From Flagellimonas sp. MMG031 (GTDB lineage Bacteria > Bacteroidota > Bacteroidia > Flavobacteriales > Flavobacteriaceae): a stretch of DNA of 64,000 nucleotides. Position numbers and translations under genes: made by a program. The stretch is taken from contig NZ_CP157804.1 in the NCBI RefSeq assembly GCF_040112705.1, positions 1,614,501-1,678,500 of the forward strand, given 5' to 3'. Shown here in pieces: positions 57,906 to 64,000 of the stretch. The notes under the pieces are model-generated. The model ran no database searches, was not told the DNA's origin, and saw only the letters and a program-made list of their open reading frames with translations. The number at the start of each line of letters is the position of its first letter. Within the stretch, counting starts at the first letter, position 1.

Positions 57906-58859
57906 ATGTCTGATGTTGTTGCAGTAGAAAATCTGGTTAAAAAGCATCAAGAGCTAAAAAAGGAAATCGCAAAGGTCATTGTGGGCCAAGAGGCGGTCAT
58001 CGAACAAATACTCTTGTCCATATACACTGGAGGACATTCCTTGCTGATAGGTGTTCCCGGTCTGGCGAAGACTTTGATGGTCAATACCATAGCGCAGACC
58101 TTGGGATTGGATTTCAAAAGGATACAATTTACCCCCGATTTGATGCCCAGTGATATTTTGGGCAGCGAGGTACTCGACCAAAACCGCAACTTCAAATTCA
58201 TTATGGGTCCTGTGTTCGGGAATATTATCCTTGCGGACGAAATCAACCGGACGCCACCAAAAACACAGGCCGCTTTGTTGGAGGCTATGCAGGAAAGGGC
58301 GGTGACCATTGGTGGAAAGCAGTACAAGCTCAATGAGCCCTATTTTGTGCTGGCTACACAGAATCCGATTGAGCAGGAAGGAACCTATCCCTTGCCAGAG
58401 GCGCAATTGGACCGTTTTATGTTCGCCATCGAACTCAAATATCCGTCCATAGCGGAGGAAATACAAGTGGTCAAATCCACCACCACCGATGATCAGGTGA
58501 CCATCAATACACTTTTTGATGCTGAAGAGATCATTGAAGTGCAACATTTGATTCGTCGCATACCAGTACCCGACAATGTTATCGATTATGCCGTTAGGCT
58601 GGTGAACAGAACAAGGCCAGGGCAAGAAGACGCACCGGATTTTGTAAAAAACTACATCGATTGGGGCGCTGGGCCAAGGGCTTCACAAAATTTGGTGCTG
58701 GCTGCAAAAGCCCATGCCGCCATCCACGGGAAGTTCTCTCCGGACATTGAAGATGTAAAGGCGGTAAGCCTGGGAATCCTTCGTCACCGGATTTTAAAAA
58801 ACTACAAAGCGGAAGCTGAAGGCCTTACCGAGGAAAAAATTATTACGGAACTGTTGTAA
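57906..58859 (+). CDS. MoxR family AAA+ ATPase
   Basis: This 317-residue protein has the Walker A motif GVPGLAKTLMVNTIAQTLG (near residue 45), Walker B NIILADEINR (near 108), sensor 1 FVLATQNPIEQEGTYPLPEAQ and the arginine finger region QLDRFMF. A C-terminal lid region runs from about 200. MoxR proteins assist the maturation of protein complexes in the cytoplasm, commonly with DUF58 and VWA partners. Those partners are not encoded here: aconitase follows after a gap. It is close to the SurA-like gene (four bases), so it is part of that transcript. Confidence 0.93.
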   Translation: MSDVVAVENLVKKHQELKKEIAKVIVGQEAVIEQILLSIYTGGHSLLIGVPGLAKTLMVNTIAQTLGLDFKRIQFTPDLMPSDILGSEVLDQNRNFKFIMGPVFGNIILADEINRTPPKTQAALLEAMQERAVTIGGKQYKLNEPYFVLATQNPIEQEGTYPLPEAQLDRFMFAIELKYPSIAEEIQVVKSTTTDDQVTINTLFDAEEIIEVQHLIRRIPVPDNVIDYAVRLVNRTRPGQEDAPDFVKNYIDWGAGPRASQNLVLAAKAHAAIHGKFSPDIEDVKAVSLGILRHRILKNYKAEAEGLTEEKIITELL

Positions 58860-58963
58860 AAAATAATTCGGTCCAGAAGGATTTAGTTCGATTCTAATTC
58901 CAAATTACTATACGATTTAGTAAATTTACCGAATTACGAAAATCTTAAAAACTCAATTGTAGA

Positions 58964-61231
58964 ATGGCATTTGATATAGACATGATAAAGGGTGTCTACG
59001 CTTCCATGGGGGAACGCGTGGAAAAGGCCCGTGAATTGGTGGGCAAGCCCCTTACACTTTCAGAAAAAATCTTATACTCCCACCTTTGGGACGGTAAACC
59101 GGAAAAAGCCTTTGTTAGAGGCAAGGATTACGTTGACTTTGCCCCCGATAGGATTGCATGTCAAGATGCAACGGCCCAAATGGCCCTGTTGCAATTTATG
59201 CAGGCTGGAAAAGACAAGGTGGCAGTTCCTACAACGGTTCACTGTGACCACTTGATCCAAGCCAAGGAAGGTGCCGCACAAGATTTGAAGCATGCCAACG
59301 AGACCAGCAAGGAAGTTTTTGATTTTCTGGAGTCTGTATCGAACAAATACGGAATCGGCTTTTGGAAGCCGGGAGCAGGTATCATTCACCAAGTAGTTTT
59401 GGAGAACTATGCCTTTCCAGGCGGTATGATGATTGGAACCGACTCACACACCGTAAATGCTGGTGGATTGGGTATGGTGGCCATTGGGGTAGGTGGTGCT
59501 GATGCCGTGGATGTTATGGCCGGAATGGCCTGGGAGCTTAAATTCCCTAAATTGATTGGTGTAAAGTTGACCGGAAAATTATCAGGTTGGACCGCACCCA
59601 AGGATGTTATCCTTAAAGTAGCCGAAATTCTTACCGTAAAAGGCGGTACGGGTGCCATTGTAGAATATTTTGGCCCTGGAGCTACCTCCATGTCATGTAC
59701 CGGTAAAGGAACCATTTGTAACATGGGTGCTGAAATTGGTGCTACCACGTCAACCTTTGGTTATGACGAATCCATGGAGCGCTATCTAAGAGCTACCGAC
59801 AGGTCCGACGTTGCTGACGAAGCCAACAAGGTAAAAGAACATTTGACCGCTGACCCAGAAGTATATGCCAATCCAGAGCAGTATTTTGATCAAGTGATCG
59901 AAATCAATCTTTCCGAATTGAAACCATTGCTCAACGGACCATTTACCCCGGATTTGGCCACAGAAGTGGGAACCATGAAGGAAAAGGCAGAGAAAAATGG
60001 ATGGCCATTGGCCGTGGAGTGGGGATTGATAGGTTCTTGTACCAACTCTTCCTATGAAGATTTATCTCGAGCCTCATCCATTGCACAACAGGCTTTGGAC
60101 AAAAAACTGAAGACAAAGGCCGAGTTTGGAATCAACCCAGGTTCGGAACAAGTGCGATATACAACGGAGCGGGACGGTATCCTCGAAATCTTTGAAAAAC
60201 TGGATGCCAAAATCTTCACCAACGCCTGCGGACCATGTATCGGTCAGTGGGGACGTTATGAAGATCCAAAGAACGCACCCAAGAACAGTATCGTACATTC
60301 CTTCAACCGAAACTTCGCAAAGCGTGCGGACGGTAACCCAAATACCCACGCATTTGTGGCATCACCAGAGATGACCGCTGCAATTGCCATTGCAGGTCGT
60401 TTGGACTTTAACCCTTTGACCGATAAGTTGATCAATGAGGACGGTGAAGAAGTGATGTTGGATGAGCCAACAGGATGGGAATTGCCTCCAAAAGGTTTTG
60501 AAGTGAAGGAGAATGGTTATCTAGAGCCCGTTAAGGATGGAAGCGGAGTTGAGGTAATCGTTGCCGAAGGTTCTGAAAGACTACAACTGTTGGAGCCTTT
60601 TGAGCCTATCACTGCAAAAGACCTTCAAGGGATGAAGCTGCTGATCAAGGCCTTTGGAAAATGTACCACGGACCACATTTCCATGGCGGGACCATGGTTG
60701 CGCTTTAGAGGACATTTGGACAATATTGCCAACAATACCTTAATTGGAGCAGTCAATGCCTTCAACCAAAAAACAAACTTTGTCAAGAACCAATTGACAG
60801 GGGAGTACGGTGGAGTTCCAGATACCCAGCGCGAGTACAAAAAGAAAGGTATCAAGACCATTGTTGTGGGAGACCATAACTACGGTGAAGGTTCTTCCCG
60901 TGAGCATGCGGCTATGCAACCCAGACATTTGGGCGTAGCTGTGGTTTTGGTGAAATCCTTTGCAAGGATTCACGAGACCAACTTGAAAAAACAAGGAATG
61001 TTGGCCTTGACCTTCGTCAATGAGAACGATTATGACCTGATCCAAGAAGACGATACTTTCAATTTTGTGGATGTTGCAGAGTTTGCACCGGACAAGCCAC
61101 TCACCATTGAGGTAGTGCATGCCGATGGTAGCAAAGACACTATTATGGCAAACCATTCTTACAACGATGCACAGATCAAATGGTTCAATGAAGGTTCGGC
61201 CTTGAACTTGATCAAAAAACAAAATGCTTAA
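58964..61231 (+). CDS. acn: Aconitate hydratase (mitochondrial-type)
   Basis: This 755-residue enzyme isomerises citrate to isocitrate in the TCA cycle. Cluster Cys are in [14 protein letters not shown] and [14 protein letters not shown]. Other marks are [31 protein letters not shown] and the C-terminal swivel domain with [32 protein letters not shown]. The length and sequence style match the mitochondrial-like aconitase of Bacteroidota, not AcnB. The 104-base gap before it is AT-rich and has a TAAATTTA box. Confidence 0.96.
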   Translation: MAFDIDMIKGVYASMGERVEKARELVGKPLTLSEKILYSHLWDGKPEKAFVRGKDYVDFAPDRIACQDATAQMALLQFMQAGKDKVAVPTTVHCDHLIQAKEGAAQDLKHANETSKEVFDFLESVSNKYGIGFWKPGAGIIHQVVLENYAFPGGMMIGTDSHTVNAGGLGMVAIGVGGADAVDVMAGMAWELKFPKLIGVKLTGKLSGWTAPKDVILKVAEILTVKGGTGAIVEYFGPGATSMSCTGKGTICNMGAEIGATTSTFGYDESMERYLRATDRSDVADEANKVKEHLTADPEVYANPEQYFDQVIEINLSELKPLLNGPFTPDLATEVGTMKEKAEKNGWPLAVEWGLIGSCTNSSYEDLSRASSIAQQALDKKLKTKAEFGINPGSEQVRYTTERDGILEIFEKLDAKIFTNACGPCIGQWGRYEDPKNAPKNSIVHSFNRNFAKRADGNPNTHAFVASPEMTAAIAIAGRLDFNPLTDKLINEDGEEVMLDEPTGWELPPKGFEVKENGYLEPVKDGSGVEVIVAEGSERLQLLEPFEPITAKDLQGMKLLIKAFGKCTTDHISMAGPWLRFRGHLDNIANNTLIGAVNAFNQKTNFVKNQLTGEYGGVPDTQREYKKKGIKTIVVGDHNYGEGSSREHAAMQPRHLGVAVVLVKSFARIHETNLKKQGMLALTFVNENDYDLIQEDDTFNFVDVAEFAPDKPLTIEVVHADGSKDTIMANHSYNDAQIKWFNEGSALNLIKKQNA

Positions 61232-61253
61232 TTGTATCTAAAATAATCTGTTG

Positions 61254-61293
61254 AAACTCCTGATGTCGACTATTGATGTCAGGAGTTTTTATT
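61254..61293 (+). terminator. Intrinsic terminator after aconitase gene
   Basis: AAACTCCTGA and TCAGGAGTTT form a ten-base stem (61254-61263 with 61279-61288) with a 15-base loop, followed by T-rich sequence that runs up to the next gene. Confidence 0.82.
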
Positions 61294-61312
61294 TTTTGAG
61301 AAAAACCATTCC

Positions 61313-61873
61313 ATGAAAATCAGTAAGAAGACCGTCCTCAATATCATTTTGATTCTCTTTGTCCTGTCATTTTTTGTGACTCCCATTGGATATTATGGGA
61401 AAATCTGGTTGAACAGGCTCTTCTCGTTTTCCCCAGCGGTCATTGAGGAAACAGAGCGTCAACAGATTACGGATTACGATTGGCGATTAAAGGATGCTGA
61501 TTGGAACTTCTTCAATTTTGAAAAATCCAAGGGAAATGTGGTCTTAATCAATTTTTGGGCCTCTTGGCGACTGCCTTCCGAAGCGGAGCTTGCAAGTATT
61601 CAGGAATTGTACGACAAATACAAAGGGCAAATGGATTTTTATATCATTACCAATGAAGAGCAAGAACCTGTAGAAGCCTTTATGGAAGAGCATGGATTTT
61701 CTTTTCCGGTCACCTATTTGATCATCGGGGAGAAGATGCCGGTGGATGCTAGCAAGGTGCCATCATCCTATCTGCTCGATAAGGAGGGCCATATCGTAAT
61801 CCATGAAGAAGGCATTTCGGATTGGAGCTCGAAAAAGGTGTACCAGTTATTGGATGAATTGATTGCAGAATGA
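61313..61873 (+). CDS. TlpA-like thioredoxin-fold protein lacking both active-site cysteines
   Basis: This 186-residue protein has an N-terminal membrane anchor (about 8-28), then a thioredoxin-like domain (about 65-185). At the redox site it reads FWASWRLPSEAEL, with Arg86 and Ser89 in place of the two Cys of WCxxC. No other Cys is present that could replace them. The cis-Pro region is recognisable (KVPSSYLLDKEGHIV). The next gene is a tandem paralogue with an intact WCPPC, overlapping by four bases. It cannot do thiol exchange; a structural or binding role next to its active neighbour is inference. Confidence 0.88.
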   Translation: MKISKKTVLNIILILFVLSFFVTPIGYYGKIWLNRLFSFSPAVIEETERQQITDYDWRLKDADWNFFNFEKSKGNVVLINFWASWRLPSEAELASIQELYDKYKGQMDFYIITNEEQEPVEAFMEEHGFSFPVTYLIIGEKMPVDASKVPSSYLLDKEGHIVIHEEGISDWSSKKVYQLLDELIAE

Positions 61874-62436
61874 AAATCACAAAAGAACAGGTCGGCAATA
61901 TTATTTGGATTGTAGCGATATTGCTCATTCTTTTTACCCCAGTAGGATTTCATGTGCGCGTGTGGGCCAACAAAGCCATGGCAGCGATTGTCAGTCCAAG
62001 CACGGTGGAAGAATCAGAGCGTTCAGTTTTGGAGGATTATACTTGGAACTGGGTGGATTTGGAAGGCAAACCAGCCAATCTTCAATCCAAAAAAGGCAAA
62101 GTGATCTTGATCAACGTTTGGGCCACTTGGTGCCCGCCCTGTGTGGCTGAGCTACCTGGGTTTGCCACACTATATGCAGACTATAAGGATAAGGTCGAAT
62201 TTGCCTTTGTCGCCAATGACGACCAAGAAAAAGTGCTGACTTTTTTGGAGAAAAAGGGCTATGATCTACCTGTTTATTTTCAGGTATCCGCAACACCAAA
62301 AGCGTTGGAGAGCGGAAGCATCCCTGTTACCTACATCATAGATAAAAAAGGCGATTTGGTGGTGGACAAAACAGGTGCCGCTAACTGGAATTCGGACAAG
62401 GTCCGCAATCTTTTGGACCAACTGTTGGCCCAATAA
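61870..62436 (+). CDS. TlpA-type membrane-anchored thiol-disulfide oxidoreductase
   Basis: This 188-residue protein has an N-terminal anchor (about 9-28) and a periplasm-facing thioredoxin domain with Cys88 and Cys91 in VWATWCPPCVAELPG and the cis-Pro segment SIPVTYIIDKKGDLVV. It reduces disulfides in secreted proteins, possibly for cytochrome or other thiol proteins. It is coupled to the Cys-less paralogue by a four-base overlap. Its stop lies directly against the stop of crtZ on the other strand. Confidence 0.93.
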   Translation: MKITKEQVGNIIWIVAILLILFTPVGFHVRVWANKAMAAIVSPSTVEESERSVLEDYTWNWVDLEGKPANLQSKKGKVILINVWATWCPPCVAELPGFATLYADYKDKVEFAFVANDDQEKVLTFLEKKGYDLPVYFQVSATPKALESGSIPVTYIIDKKGDLVVDKTGAANWNSDKVRNLLDQLLAQ

Positions 62437-62889
62437 CTACTTTTTCTTAAAGTATTTGAAGGGAACCACCAACATCCCAAAACATTCCCCATCTTCTTTT
62501 CCTAGATGCTTGTGATGGATTTTGTGCGCCCTGCGGACTCCACGGGCATACCAATTATTGGCATTGCGGAACATTTTAAAGCGTTGGTGAATAAAAATAT
62601 CATGTACCATAAAATAGGCGATTCCATAGGCCAATATGCCGAAGCCCAACGGCCAACCATACCAGAAAGAAGTGGCGCTGCCCAGATAAAACAGGGACAT
62701 GCTCACTACGGCATAAAAGATAAAAAAGGCATCGTTACGCTCGAACCAAGAGTCATGGTCCTTTCTGTGATGATCCTTGTGAAGGCTCCATAAGAAGCCG
62801 TGCATCACATACTTGTGGGTAAACCATGCCATAAATTCCATAAAGCAAAAAGTTGCCAAAAATATCAATATCCAAAGTGCTACTTTCAT
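62437..62889 (-). CDS. crtZ: Beta-carotene hydroxylase
   Basis: This 150-residue membrane di-iron enzyme has the His motifs of the family: His25/His30 (HKYVMH), His37/His40/His41 (HKDHH), HDIFIHQRF and RAHKIHHKH. It adds hydroxyl groups to the rings of beta-carotene and so leads to zeaxanthin. It overlaps the crtB gene by four bases and is last of the crtI-crtB-crtZ transcript. Four hydrophobic segments are seen. Confidence 0.95.
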   Translation of the reverse strand: MKVALWILIFLATFCFMEFMAWFTHKYVMHGFLWSLHKDHHRKDHDSWFERNDAFFIFYAVVSMSLFYLGSATSFWYGWPLGFGILAYGIAYFMVHDIFIHQRFKMFRNANNWYARGVRRAHKIHHKHLGKEDGECFGMLVVPFKYFKKK

Positions 62890-63728
62890 TGTACCAATTG
62901 TAGTTTATAATTTACGTAAGATTGTGCCAAAAGTCCGAATTTTTGATAATTGGGCACACGTATCCTGGTATTTTTTATTTCTAAAGGTGGAGTGCTCTGC
63001 AATTTTTGCAACAGCTTTTTATAATAGCGGTATGCAGTATAAACGCCAAACTTAGCCTGTTCCGGCAATTCAACGATACCTGCGTAACCTAAGGCAAAAT
63101 CTGCTTTTATTTCATTGACAATGCGTCTTTTGGACGCTTCATCGAGTTCCAAAAGGTCAGTGTCGGGAAAATAGGTGCGGTTCAAGTCCTCATAATCCGC
63201 TTTAAGATCCCTGAGGAAATTTACCTTTTGGAAAGCTGAGCCCAAGGCCATGGCAGATTCCTTCAATCTTTCATATTTTTCCTTGTCCCCATCCACAAAT
63301 ACACAGAGGCACATTAGGCCGACTACATCAGCGGAACCATAAATGTACTCCCGGTATTCATCAAAAGTCTCATAGTTTTTCTTGGTCAGGTCCATCCGCA
63401 TACTCTTCATAAAGGACTCCACCAAATGATGCGGAATGTCGTATTTGTGATAGGTATGTTGAAATGCGTTCAAAATAGGATTTAGGCTGATTTTATCCGC
63501 GATGGCCCGCTCCATGTCCTTTTCAAAGGCATCGAACAGTTGTGCTTTATCGTAATCATGAAAAGTATCCACGATTTCATCCGCAAATCGCACAAAACCA
63601 TAAATATTGTAAATATCGGCCCTGATCGATGGGGCCAGCATTTTGGTGGCCAAGGAAAAGGAAGTGCTGTAAGACTTGGTTACGATCTTACTGCAATCGT
63701 ACGAGACGTTGTCAAAAATAGTTTTCAT
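62886..63728 (-). CDS. crtB: Phytoene synthase
   Basis: This 280-residue enzyme condenses two geranylgeranyl diphosphates. The two Asp-rich motifs are RFADEIVDTFHD (near residue 50) and the second, DLKADYEDLNRTYFP (near 185). FQKVNFLRDL is also typical of phytoene and squalene synthases. It overlaps crtI upstream and crtZ downstream by four bases each, so the three are translationally coupled. Phytoene rather than squalene is indicated by the crtI and crtZ neighbours. Confidence 0.95.
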   Translation of the reverse strand: MKTIFDNVSYDCSKIVTKSYSTSFSLATKMLAPSIRADIYNIYGFVRFADEIVDTFHDYDKAQLFDAFEKDMERAIADKISLNPILNAFQHTYHKYDIPHHLVESFMKSMRMDLTKKNYETFDEYREYIYGSADVVGLMCLCVFVDGDKEKYERLKESAMALGSAFQKVNFLRDLKADYEDLNRTYFPDTDLLELDEASKRRIVNEIKADFALGYAGIVELPEQAKFGVYTAYRYYKKLLQKLQSTPPLEIKNTRIRVPNYQKFGLLAQSYVNYKLQLVQ

Positions 63729-64000
63729 CGGTTTTCATCTTTAATGATTAAATCAGCCACCAGTTTACCGGATATCAGGGATGGTGGGACCCCTGGTCCG
63801 GGTACGGTCAACTGACCGGTAAAGAACAAGTTTTTTACCTTGCTACTTTTGAGGTTAGGTCTTAAAAAAGCGGTCTGGCGCAGCGTGTTGGCCATTCCAT
63901 AAGCGTTTCCTTTATAGGAATTGTACTGTTCCACAAAATCGTTTACGCAAAAACTTTCCCGAAAAATTACAGAATTTTTTACAGATTGATGGGTTAAATT
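63725..64000 (-). CDS. crtI: Phytoene desaturase, C-terminal part (5' end outside window)
   Basis: The frame is open from base 64000 down to the stop at 63725 and gives the last 91 residues. FCVNDFVEQYNSYKGNAYG, TLRQTAFLRPN, NLFFTGQLTVPGPGVPPSLI and SGKLVADLII are the end of CrtI-type phytoene desaturases, including the C-terminal FAD-binding motif. CrtI converts phytoene to lycopene. It is upstream in the operon with crtB and crtZ. The window edge, not a mutation, truncates it. Confidence 0.95.
   Translation of the reverse strand, partial: NLTHQSVKNSVIFRESFCVNDFVEQYNSYKGNAYGMANTLRQTAFLRPNLKSSKVKNLFFTGQLTVPGPGVPPSLISGKLVADLIIKDENR

Overview
The window looks like a chromosome segment of a marine, yellow-pigmented member of the Flavobacteriaceae (Bacteroidota); I cannot name the species. 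The grounds are PorP/SprF and PorE-like type IX secretion proteins, a type-B sorting domain, a DUF4295 gene after rpmB-rpmG, a crtI-crtB-crtZ carotenoid cluster, many starts without a Shine-Dalgarno sequence, and repeated TAnnTTTG promoter boxes. No rRNA, tRNA, CRISPR array, insertion sequence or prophage was seen.

Layout. 1-13.7 kb is a surface-structure region. It holds the end of one PorP gene with a PorE-like OmpA gene, then a separate operon from its own promoter: a 2,696-residue repeat protein, a type-B sorted TSP3/Ig protein, and a second PorP. 13.8-18.2 kb holds idi, a pterin synthase, manA, a short helical protein, a DUF4369 lipoprotein, a DUF819 membrane protein and a 36-residue Cys-rich lipoprotein. 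18.2-26.7 kb holds a DUF5916 outer-membrane protein, S1/P1 nuclease, AraC regulator, MOSC protein, an ECF sigma/anti-sigma pair and membrane proteins. 26.8-34.7 kb holds htpG, a possible small RNA, a TetR gene with a frameshifted AarF kinase gene, a secreted S9 peptidase and a KAS III enzyme.

35-49 kb is mostly housekeeping: a Na+/solute symporter, recR, an E2 acyltransferase, a DEDDh exonuclease, FAH hydrolase, an orphan Hpt protein, cinA, rpmB-rpmG-DUF4295, ftsY, amidase and rimO. A reverse-oriented TSP3/Ig surface protein sits between the ribosomal operon and ftsY. 49-64 kb holds a DoxX/oxidoreductase pair, a second ECF sigma/anti-sigma pair facing a fasciclin gene, a beta-lactamase-like lipoprotein operon, a periplasmic folding cluster (PPIase-like lipoprotein, SurA-like PPIase, MoxR), aconitase, two tandem TlpA-like genes (one without its cysteines), and crtZ-crtB-crtI.

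How it fits together. The most unusual content is the 2.6-13.7 kb operon. The giant protein is about 88% repeats, with four module types in a fixed order logic and almost no Lys or Arg. It ends in a distinct C-terminal domain instead of a recognisable T9SS sorting domain. Its neighbours are a type-B T9SS substrate and a PorP protein. My inference is that the operon encodes a long, acidic surface fibre with its anchor. idi and the crt genes belong to one isoprenoid-to-carotenoid route although they lie 48 kb apart.
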